In this document: positions 46,072 through 54,900 of the stretch, piece by piece
Layout: each line of letters opens with the position of its first letter
How positions within the stretch are numbered: the stretch's first letter is position 1
Position numbers and translations under genes: made by a program
Assembly (NCBI GenBank): GCA_025612245.1
Contig: JAAXKQ010000006.1
Span: forward strand, 1-64,000
Length of the DNA: 64,000 nt
Origin: Ignavibacteria bacterium
Lineage (GTDB): Bacteria > Bacteroidota > Ignavibacteria > Ignavibacteriales > SURF-24
Reading direction: 5' to 3'
The notes under the pieces: generated by a model
Databases searched by the model: none
The model's input: the letters and a program-made list of their open reading frames with translations, nothing else
What the model was told of the DNA's origin: nothing

Positions 46072-47928
46072 ATGAAAAGATTTAAGCTGACTATACTCTT
46101 AACCCTCCTTTTAAGCGTACTTAGCTTTGCGCAGCCGTTCAAGTTCGGCTGGATAACGGACGTTCACATAGGAAGCCCCAAGGCAGAGGAATACTTAAAG
46201 CAGGTAGTGGATGATATAAACAAGAGGAGCGACATACAGTTTGTTATAGCCTCGGGTGACATTGCTGAAAAAGGGCAATCGGCCGAACTGGAACAGGCCA
46301 AAGGGATACTGGATGGGCTGAAGGTAAAATATTACGTCATACCCGGGAACCACGACACCAAGTGGAGCGACAACGGGCTTACCAAATTTACTGAACTCTG
46401 GGGAAGCAGCAGGTTCAGCTTTGACTTTAACGGCATCAGGTTCATAGGCATGAACAGCGGCATTCCATGGCGCGGAGGCGGCGGACATTTTGCAGTTGAA
46501 GACCTGAAGTGGCTTGATAGTGAGCTTCAGAAGCTGGATAAGAAGCAGGAAATCATCTTCTGTGCCCATCACCCGTTAAATGAAGAGGTTGACAACTGGT
46601 TTGAAGTTACGAACCGCCTGAGGAACTACAACATTAAGCTTGTGATGCTGGGACACGGCCACGTAAACAAGGTATTTGATTTTAACGGCATACCGGCTGT
46701 AATGGGCCGTTCGACGCTTGAGGATAAAAAGAAAACCTGGGGATATACTGAGGTTGAAAACGCCCAGGACTCGCTCTTGTGCTTTGAGATTAACCGCGAC
46801 TCTGTTCCTCACCTGTGGGCTTCCGTAAGCAAGAAAGCGGAGCTTAACGTTCCGCAAGTGGATTCCGCGCAGTTTGTAAATTATAATGCCGAGGTTAAAT
46901 GGCAGAAGGATCTTAATACTACTATGGTAAGCCCCCTGGTAGCCTGGAAAAACAAAATATACGCTGCCGCAACCAACGGCGTGGTATCATGTTTTTCTGC
47001 AAACGGGGATTTATTATGGGAGATAAAGACCGGGGGAACAATTTACAGCCGTCCTGCTGTTGCAGATAATGTGCTTGCAGTTGGCACCATGCAGGGGGAT
47101 TTAATTACAATTGACGCTTCAAAAGGCAACATACTGCAGACAATCGGCATTGGAGAGCCCGTGACGTCACAGATACTGGCAATGGGCTACAACGGCGACA
47201 AACGCCTTATGAGCGGGGCTAAACCGGACACGGTTTTTATTGTTGGGACATCCAAGGGCAGGCTACTTTGCTATGATATAAATACACTTGACCCGATCTG
47301 GGAGAATACAAGCGCCTCGGGAATGATTGAAACTCGCCCTATGTACTATGAAAATAAGCTCGTCTACGGGAGCTGGGACAGCTATTTATACTGCATCGAC
47401 GCGCGCTCGGGCGTATTGATCTGGAAATGGACGGGAAACAAGAACTTTTACTATTCCCCTGCCGCCTGCACACCGGTTACAGACGGAAAGAATGTCTATA
47501 CGGTTACACCCGACAAGTCTGTCTCGGCAGTTGACCTTCTGCTTGGCAAAAAGATCTGGAGGAGCGATACTTATCCGGCCTGGGAGTCAATTGGTATAAG
47601 CCTCGACAAGCAGAACCTGCTCATTAAAGGGATGAACGATAAGTTCTTTTTCCTCAGCACTACAAAAGGCAAACTTGTAAAGGAGCTGGACTTAAAGTTC
47701 GGGCTCGATACGGCGCCTGTAACACCAATTGAAATTAACGGAAATGTAATTTTCGGCTGTAAAAATGGAATTGTTTACCAGATTGATAAAAGTTATAATT
47801 ACAGACCGCTGATCTTTACCGGAACAGCGAGGGTCCATACCGTTGTGCCGCTAAAGGATAATACCTTTGCAGCATCTAATATGGATGGAAAGATTTTTGT
47901 TTTTAGCATTAAAGAAGGACAGCAGTGA
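46072..47928 (+). CDS. Exported calcineurin-like phosphoesterase with PQQ-type beta-propeller
   Basis: A 618-residue protein with signal peptide (MKRFKLTILLTLLLSVLSFAQ). Residues about 22-230 form a metallophosphoesterase domain: GWITDVHIG, ASGDIAEKG, VIPGNHDTKW, IIFCAHHPLN and LGHGHVNK. The remaining 340 residues form a PQQ-like beta-propeller with repeated W-beta strands (GVVSCFSANGDLLWEIKTGG, GRLLCYDINTLDPIWENT, SYLYCIDARSGVLIWKW). No T9SS domain. Likely periplasmic phosphoesterase; substrate unknown. The stop overlaps the start of the HAD gene. Confidence 0.88.
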   Translation: MKRFKLTILLTLLLSVLSFAQPFKFGWITDVHIGSPKAEEYLKQVVDDINKRSDIQFVIASGDIAEKGQSAELEQAKGILDGLKVKYYVIPGNHDTKWSDNGLTKFTELWGSSRFSFDFNGIRFIGMNSGIPWRGGGGHFAVEDLKWLDSELQKLDKKQEIIFCAHHPLNEEVDNWFEVTNRLRNYNIKLVMLGHGHVNKVFDFNGIPAVMGRSTLEDKKKTWGYTEVENAQDSLLCFEINRDSVPHLWASVSKKAELNVPQVDSAQFVNYNAEVKWQKDLNTTMVSPLVAWKNKIYAAATNGVVSCFSANGDLLWEIKTGGTIYSRPAVADNVLAVGTMQGDLITIDASKGNILQTIGIGEPVTSQILAMGYNGDKRLMSGAKPDTVFIVGTSKGRLLCYDINTLDPIWENTSASGMIETRPMYYENKLVYGSWDSYLYCIDARSGVLIWKWTGNKNFYYSPAACTPVTDGKNVYTVTPDKSVSAVDLLLGKKIWRSDTYPAWESIGISLDKQNLLIKGMNDKFFFLSTTKGKLVKELDLKFGLDTAPVTPIEINGNVIFGCKNGIVYQIDKSYNYRPLIFTGTARVHTVVPLKDNTFAASNMDGKIFVFSIKEGQQ

Positions 47929-48575
47929 GAAATTTCGATGGAATTTTGTTCGATATAGATGGTACACTCACCTCGACAAATGAACTGATATTTGCTTCAT
48001 TTAACCACGTTGCAAAGAAATACCTGAATAAATCCTATACGCCCGAAGAGCTGATTGCGCTTTTCGGGCCCCCGGAAGATGAAATCCTAAAGGAGCTGAC
48101 GGGTGAAAAATACAACGAGGCGCATTTCGATTATTTCGACTTCTACAATAAGAACCATGAAGCCCTGGCAGACATCTACCCCGGCATAAAAGAGATATTG
48201 AACGACATAAAAAAGGCTCAGATCCCGCTCGGGGTTTTTACAGGCAAGGGGCGCAAAGCGGCTTCAATAACGCTCAAAACCCTCGGCCTGTACGATTATT
48301 TCGACATGATTGTAACCGGTGATGACGTAAAAAGGCATAAGCCTAATCCCGAAGGCATAGTAATGTTCGTAGAGAAGTTCAACCTGGATAAAAGCAGGGT
48401 CCTTCTTGTTGGCGACGCCCCGGCGGATATTAAGGCTGCCCGCGGAGCCGGCATAAAGATAGCTTCCGTTGTTTGGGACAGCTATGCAAAGGCGGCTGTA
48501 ATGGAATCCAACAGCAACTACGTATTCCATACGGTTGAAGAGCTGCATAAGTTCGTCAGGAAAAACATACAGTAA
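47925..48575 (+). CDS. HAD-superfamily phosphatase (phosphoglycolate phosphatase/PpaX-like)
   Basis: A 216-residue haloacid dehalogenase-type hydrolase with catalytic motif ILFDIDGTLTS (nucleophile Asp and acid Asp), motif II GVFTGKGRK, and motifs III-IV KRHKPNPEGIV ... LLVGDAPADIKAARGAG. The cap of about 65 residues is C1 type. GTG start overlaps the preceding stop (GTGA), so translation is coupled. Its substrate could be phosphoglycolate, a pyrophosphate or another small phosphate. Confidence 0.88.
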   Translation: MRNFDGILFDIDGTLTSTNELIFASFNHVAKKYLNKSYTPEELIALFGPPEDEILKELTGEKYNEAHFDYFDFYNKNHEALADIYPGIKEILNDIKKAQIPLGVFTGKGRKAASITLKTLGLYDYFDMIVTGDDVKRHKPNPEGIVMFVEKFNLDKSRVLLVGDAPADIKAARGAGIKIASVVWDSYAKAAVMESNSNYVFHTVEELHKFVRKNIQ

Positions 48576-48594
48576 AGATTGTACACCCGACTTT

Positions 48595-49101
48595 TCAGCA
48601 ATCAGGAAAGCTGCGGCTTAACTGGTCGGCTCTTTTAAGAATAAATGGTATCCGGTTTTGACCATACATTATGGCAATAAGGCTTTTGGCCTCCCCGGCA
48701 TCAATACCTGCGGAGGTGATAAAAAGCGGGCGGCTGCTTCTGCCCCTGTAAAGCCTCAGCTCCTCCGGAGTATCCTTAAAAGCCGACTTGGCCACGCCGA
48801 TTACGGGTATCCTTTCATTAAGCGACTTATAAAGACGGCCCCCGAGGCCGTCTTTTTTATCCCGCCCGAGCCAGACAAAGCCGTCAATTACAATAACTTC
48901 AGGAGCCTGCCTGAGCTTTTTTATCACTTCCAGAATTGCAGGAAGCTCCCTTAAGTAAAAACTTCCCGGTATGTAGCTACTAATTCCCTTCAGGCGGGCA
49001 GTTACTTCATAGGCCGGAGCCTCATCTGTCCAGTCATAAAAGGCAACACCCGCCGCAAATGCTTCATCCGCCTTATAACTTACATCAACAGCCAGATTCA
49101 T
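48595..49101 (-). CDS. nfi: Endonuclease V, short form
   Basis: A 168-residue protein matching endonuclease V, which cleaves DNA (or RNA) near deoxyinosine. Catalytic residues are visible: Asp in AVDVSYKAD (residue 5), Glu in FYLRELPAIL, and Asp in VIVIDGFVWLG. Further conserved parts are GGRLYKSLNERIPVIGVAKSAF and RPLFITSAGIDAGEAKSLI. It begins directly at the first catalytic strand, so the N-terminal 40 or so residues usual in E. coli-type enzymes are missing. Activity is likely but not assured. Confidence 0.85.
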   Translation of the reverse strand: MNLAVDVSYKADEAFAAGVAFYDWTDEAPAYEVTARLKGISSYIPGSFYLRELPAILEVIKKLRQAPEVIVIDGFVWLGRDKKDGLGGRLYKSLNERIPVIGVAKSAFKDTPEELRLYRGRSSRPLFITSAGIDAGEAKSLIAIMYGQNRIPFILKRADQLSRSFPDC

Positions 49102-49144
49102 TTTTAAGGCCAGACTGTTTTATATGTTCCCAAAAATTTCCGTT

Positions 49145-51499
49145 TTAATCCACTGATATGTCATCCAGGAGGACAGCAGTGTCATACGAACTATCCCCTA
49201 CATCGCCTACTGAAACTGTCAGCGTCACCGTCTGGCCCTTAAACTTGGAAACGTCAAAGGTCTCGGAAACCCAGCCCGTTGCGTAAACATCCCCGCGGTC
49301 GAACTTTATGCCGGGTGAAACGTACTGCAGGCTCCCGGCTGACTCCTTTGTTGCCCCGAACTGTGCTGCAATCTTGTCGACACTCTTCTCCAAAAGGACA
49401 GTCTCAGAACCATCCTGGCCTTTAATAGTCACCCTGAAGACATCCTGGTATCCCGAACCGATATATTCCAGGAGCTCCTCGGAAAGGAAATTCCAGTACA
49501 TGGACAAGGTAGAGTTGAAGTCGTGTATCCTGAAGGTCTGTGTAAATTCTCCCGAGGAGGTCGTAAAACCTAGTCCGGTTGAAATAATGCCCATATATTT
49601 ATCCCTGTAAGGCTTGATGCTGCCAAGGCCCGTAATGATCCTGGCGTCGCCATTAACGTCCCAGCCCACGAGGTCACCGAACTCAAAGTCGCCATTGATC
49701 AAGAGGCTAGTATACCTGACCGGGTAGGCGCTGAACATTCTGAATGTATTGTTAAAAAGCGTAGCCTCCTGCAGCGTGTAGGCGTCGCGAGTATTTTTTT
49801 CGTTTACCGTGAGCTGCTTTATAAAGTCGGGAGCGGTGCTGTTTGCAAAGGTGACATTTGTAAGCCCCGTATAGCCGAAATAGTTCGATGCCCCTTTCTT
49901 AATAAATGCAAGCGCCAGGTTTAGGACCGGGTCGGCACTTGAAACATAAGCGCTCTGGCATGAAATGTTCAGTATAACGCTCTTTGGGAAATTTTTGTTA
50001 AGACTCAGAATAAATCTGGGTAGAATGTAATATACGTCCTGCTTTACCAGTGGAATGAGTATGAACCTGCAAACCGTAACCTTAGTTGCAATCAATATCT
50101 GAGGCTTATACTTATCCCTGAGGTCCTGGTATAAATATTCCCTGTTCGGTGTGGCCTCTTCTTTTGTGAGCATCATAAGGCCGTCGTACCCGTGAGTAAA
50201 GATAATGACCAGTCCGTACTCTGAGAACGATTTTGCGGCCTGTACAGTAGCATCCAGCCCGGCAAGGTGTGTAACCTTGAGTCCAAGAGTGGATTTACTG
50301 AGCTCATCCTGGATGCGTGAGATGATATTTATGGGCAGTTCATCCTCATAAGGCGCCCATATGAGCACTTTTTTATTGAGTATCAGGTTAGTATCAATAT
50401 CCCTTATTGACCCGACTGTCATCGGCTCCAGTGTGCCCCGGGTCTGGTTCATGAGCTTAATTGAAGGGCCTTTCCGGCTCATTGTGTCGGGGGCTTCTCC
50501 TCCTCCTCCAAGGTAGATGGATTTACCGTTTTCATCCTGTTCATCGACTACTACGGCGCCCTTTTCTCCGGAGGAATATGATATCATAATTGCCCTGTCG
50601 CCTTTTGCTTCAGCAGATTTAACGTTTGGCTGTGTTTTCAGCCATTCGACTGTTGAATTGACCGAAGCCTGGAGATCCTTGTTCTGGTTAAAGCTCTCAT
50701 AGATCTTGTCTGCCGCTGTATTCTGGATTTTCTTCTGTTCCTCAATGTCGGATTCCTTGCGCGGCTCATAGACGTTTAATGATGCAACAGAAGATTTACC
50801 CTCAACAGGGCCCGAGGCCTCCTGTGTCTGAGCCGTCACCCTGTACTTTTTTACGCCGGTCTGAGTACCGTTAAGTTGGACGATATTGCTGAAGAAATTG
50901 TCGCCCTTAATGTCATCGCCGTGCGAGAGGTCCCCGTCGTCATAGAGGTTAGCCACCTCGGTCAACGAGCCGCTGCCATCTACCTCAAAGAGTTTAACGC
51001 TTGAGTAATCCAGGTTTGAGACCGGTTCAATTTCTATATTTACCGTAACATTTGTCGCCTGGTTAGCCGGGATGCTGGAAGGAGAAAACTGCGGCTGGCA
51101 GAGAAAGTTAAGGAACCTGTTTTTTGTAAGGATGATTGTATCGGCGCCAATCTGGTCCGAATTATCAGTTGCCGTAACGGTAACTATATTATCCCCTTCC
51201 TGCATGGATACTTCGCTGATAGCCCAGTTTTCCAACCCAGTAGCGGTTCCTTCGGCAGCAGAAGATTTCCATTTGACGTCCTTGAGGGGTTTTTCGGAAA
51301 TGACCATGCCGGAGAGAGGAATTTTTTCTTTAGTTGTAACGTAGCACCCGTCTGAAGATGGTTCTTTAATGACTACGGAGATTGTTTTGGAGAGTTGTGT
51401 AACGGGCTGTGGGGCAACCGGGTTTTCATCTTTTTTGCAGCTTTGGAAAGCAATTCCAAGTGACAGGCCGGCCATAAATATCCAACGATTCATAAGCAC
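49145..51499 (-). CDS. Lipoprotein with a caspase-fold-like peptidase region
   Basis: A 784-residue protein with lipobox SLGIAFQSCKKDE (Cys near 20), so probably lipid-anchored. Residues about 40-230 are beta-sandwich-like. A region of about 330-580 shows a clan CD-like pattern: strand then HG in LVIIFTHGYDGLMML (His near 434), and Cys in SVILNISCQSAYVSS (near 511), followed by KGASNYFGYTG. The order matches caspase/gingipain/CHAT peptidases. Residues about 590-784 form a jelly-roll-like C-terminal domain (NGDFEFGDLVGWDVNGDA ... AVLLDDISVD). No T9SS domain. Function is inferred from motif order only. Confidence 0.65.
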   Translation of the reverse strand: MLMNRWIFMAGLSLGIAFQSCKKDENPVAPQPVTQLSKTISVVIKEPSSDGCYVTTKEKIPLSGMVISEKPLKDVKWKSSAAEGTATGLENWAISEVSMQEGDNIVTVTATDNSDQIGADTIILTKNRFLNFLCQPQFSPSSIPANQATNVTVNIEIEPVSNLDYSSVKLFEVDGSGSLTEVANLYDDGDLSHGDDIKGDNFFSNIVQLNGTQTGVKKYRVTAQTQEASGPVEGKSSVASLNVYEPRKESDIEEQKKIQNTAADKIYESFNQNKDLQASVNSTVEWLKTQPNVKSAEAKGDRAIMISYSSGEKGAVVVDEQDENGKSIYLGGGGEAPDTMSRKGPSIKLMNQTRGTLEPMTVGSIRDIDTNLILNKKVLIWAPYEDELPINIISRIQDELSKSTLGLKVTHLAGLDATVQAAKSFSEYGLVIIFTHGYDGLMMLTKEEATPNREYLYQDLRDKYKPQILIATKVTVCRFILIPLVKQDVYYILPRFILSLNKNFPKSVILNISCQSAYVSSADPVLNLALAFIKKGASNYFGYTGLTNVTFANSTAPDFIKQLTVNEKNTRDAYTLQEATLFNNTFRMFSAYPVRYTSLLINGDFEFGDLVGWDVNGDARIITGLGSIKPYRDKYMGIISTGLGFTTSSGEFTQTFRIHDFNSTLSMYWNFLSEELLEYIGSGYQDVFRVTIKGQDGSETVLLEKSVDKIAAQFGATKESAGSLQYVSPGIKFDRGDVYATGWVSETFDVSKFKGQTVTLTVSVGDVGDSSYDTAVLLDDISVD

Positions 51500-51667
51500 C
51501 TCCTGTTTTCAAAATGCTGAAAACAAAACGAACTTTCCTCGTACACTACAAATCCCAAAGTAAACAAATTAATTAAATAAGCTATCCCATTTACGGTGTA
51601 CCCGGCTATGACTGCCTCAAGAGGGCGTAATGCGGTATTCTTGCGAGGGAAGCAGTTTAAGTGCACA

Positions 51668-51700
51668 AAAAAAAGCAGGACAAAGCCTGCTTTTTTTTGA
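51668..51700 (-). terminator. Terminator probably belonging to the original tmRNA gene
   Basis: AAAAAGCAGG and CCTGCTTTTT form a perfect stem around ACAAAG. On the minus strand it follows the tmRNA 3'-end copy at the left attachment site by about 30 bases, the place expected for the pre-insertion ssrA terminator. Confidence 0.8.
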
Positions 51701-51731
51701 AATCCGGATTAACCGGATAAATTATGGTTTG

Positions 51732-51749
51732 GTGGAGGTGGCGGGAGTC
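51732..51749. repeat. Left attachment repeat (tmRNA 3'-end copy)
   Basis: GTGGAGGTGGCGGGAGTC is identical over 18 bases to the 3' end of the intact tmRNA gene at 63397-63414. On the minus strand this copy ends CCTCCACCA, so it encodes the terminal CCA. It marks the far edge of an island integrated at ssrA. Confidence 0.88.
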
Positions 51750-51904
51750 ACCGCTTTACTCCTAATTTATTATAATTTAATAACTTAGTGTTTGTTCGAA
51801 ATGTTTTCACATACTTTTCACACTAATTTAATTAAAATATCAAGATATTTTGCCAATTATTTATGATAATAAACAAGAGGTGCATGACAAAAATAAATTA
51901 TTAA

Positions 51905-54900
51905 TTAAAGTACAACTTCCAAATTCTTCTTGAACTCATACCATTCCATTTTACTTTCAGGTTTATATTTTGTTGCTGAACGCTTCAACTTTAACATATA
52001 ACAGAGAGTTAAACCATATTTTGAAATGTAATTATATATTATATCCTTTCGAATTTTCATTAGGTACCCTTCGGATATTGGTTTATATCTTCTTCTACCT
52101 ATTCCCGAAGTATAAGGGTCTTGCCATCTTATTACCTGAATTGAAGAATCTTTTTCCCCTCTCAATAAATCCTCTAAATTGGACTTTTCGATTCCTAAAT
52201 CATCATCAATATCAGATATTAGGCTGGCATTAATCAAATCTTTCTCTCCTCGAAAATTGTTATATGATATTTCAAGAAGAGGCTTAATCTCGGGGACTGG
52301 ATAACTCTTAGATGTTAAATCTGAAGAAGGCATTTCAAATGCATAAGCATTTTTACTTTTAAGGGCACAACTTAAATTATTCTTTTCCATTATAGAATCA
52401 TCGAATCCACTTTTCTTTAAATATGCAATAATATCAAAGTAACATGTATAATAATTACCCGAATATTCTTCTTTTGTTCTTTGGCTTCCATAATCAACTA
52501 ATGTTAAATATTCTTTATCTCTATTTATAAAACTTTGGGTAATATTATCATAATCTGTAAATTTTATAAATTCATCTTCTGTAAGACTTTCCGAAAACCA
52601 ATTTACAAATTCTGGCTTCGATTGGATTTTATATAAAAGTTTTGAAGGGTCATAAAGACGAAAATCCCTTTTCATGGTTTCAGCAAATTTTTTAGAAAAG
52701 CATCCTTTTCTAATTTTTAAATTATATATTTTATTTATGCTGCTTCTTGTCTCTTCTGAATATGGCGAAACTATTTCTAAATTGTCAAAATTCGTATTGA
52801 TATTATACCTTTTATGAACATAACTTTCTTCAGTAGGAGTATAATTATCTAATTTCTTCTTAACTAAATCTGAATATACGTCATCTTGTATCTCCGTATC
52901 ATCATTTTCATTAGATTGAATTTCATTAAGAAGATTGGCTTGATAACCCGAATAGATAAATCTTTCACCCTTAATTGGAGTTGCGATTGAACTATGCAAT
53001 ATTATTGGACTTTTAGAATTAATGGCATTTAATGTTGTTACTTCTTCAGAAGTTAAGATATTATTGTCATAGTTATACAATCTAAGAAGTATTTCTTTAA
53101 TAGATTGAAGAATATTAAAATGATTTACATTATTTAATGTAAATAATTCATTTTTATATGGTACAAGAATGCTAGGGTCTTCTACCGCTATTGCATGAAG
53201 TATAATTAGGCAATGCTCAATTTGATTGTGGCTCCCCTTTCCAACTCCATGTAACATTAATTGTTTTAAATATTCTGGCCTTTCATGGACAAGATTAAAT
53301 AAGGATTGTAGAGTCAATTCTCGAATTTTTACAACTGGATAATCAAACAATTCAATGAGATATTTAATAATTATCTCATGTAGTCTAATATTTTCTATAT
53401 GATTTTCAATAAAACTGAAGTCGATACTTTTTTCAGATAGTCCTTTAGCTAATTCACGATTGTATCTCAAATTCGACTCATAATAAATTATTGGTACATT
53501 TTTATCGTCATAATATTCCTTATACAAAAGTAAATCATCAAGTTTATCAATAATCTGACTACCGTATCTCCCATATTGCACAAGGTAGTCTTCAAGTAAA
53601 TACTTCTTGCTTGCTTCTTTATCTATTTTGATAATTGTTAATAATTTTTCAAAATCATATTCTTTATATTCCTCCTTATAATTAAAATATATGCTTTCAT
53701 CTTCATTTTCGAATAAAGAAAGTACAATTTCTTTTGCTCTATTATGATTAATAGTTTGTAATCTTTTAGCAATTATTAATAATGCATTTTTTTTGGTAAT
53801 ACCGTTAGTCCATTTATCTATAAGTTCGATGACTTTTTCATAATTTGATATGGAAACTTTTTCAACAATCTTATAAATATTATCAGACGAGGTTATATTT
53901 TGCAACAGACCCCATTGATTTTCATTTTTTGAAATTAGCAAATTTGTATTCAAATCAGTCTTTTGCGAAGCTTTAAGAAAATATTTTTTAAATGTATCCT
54001 TTGGAAAAAGACTATTTGTTGAATCAACAAAATTATTTATTAATAGTATAAGTTCTTCGTCTTTTATAGGACTTTTATAGTCTATTTCGATAATACTTTG
54101 TTTTAATGTTACTAATTCCCTAATTATCTTTATTTTAATTGAATTTTGTTCTTTCTTAGGATATTTCTCCCAGAAGTTATCGAATAATGATTTATAACGT
54201 TGATATCCATTGTGAAACATTTCATTTCTTTTATTCATAACATAAATCTTATATTTGCTTTCCAGATATTTCTCGACTGCGCTATAATCATCAAACAGTT
54301 CAATAACTTCTTCAGAATTATTAATTATTTCTTTATTCAACTTTCGTGTACATGCCGATATTCTCACTTTCTCTTCTAATGGCATTGGCATTTTATAATT
54401 TTCAATGGACCAATTATTCTCAATTAATACTTTAGAAAATAATTCAAGTTGCTTATTATCACCTAATTCTACCAAAACAACATTGGCGACTTGATTTAAT
54501 ACATAACTCACAAACCTTTTTTCATCTAATTGTATAGCTCTTCGAAGTAAACATAATGAAAGATATAAAAACTGATTTTCCCTTACCTCACCTTTACTCC
54601 ATCTAGTTAAAGTAGAAACAACACTAAAATATAAAATAAGATTTTCAGGTGTGGCAACATTAATTAATGGCTCTAGTATAATCTCGATTGCTTCTTCACG
54701 TGCCAGATATTCATCCTCCCTTTTCAACAGAACAAAAGCCAACCCGGGGAAGTGCAAGGCTGCAAATGATATTAATTTTGACAAGCAAATATGCATCATT
54801 CTTGCATTCCCAGCATCTTTCAATCGATATTGAATTTCAAATATTTCAGCTAATCTTTTTAGAGTTTTGCCTGGCTCAATTTCATGCAATATTTCTAAAG

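Larger units (their letters stand above)
51500..51904. other. Island boundary region
   Basis: It contains the tmRNA-type terminator and the left attachment repeat. No gene. Base composition turns sharply AT-rich to the right of the repeat. Confidence 0.6.
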
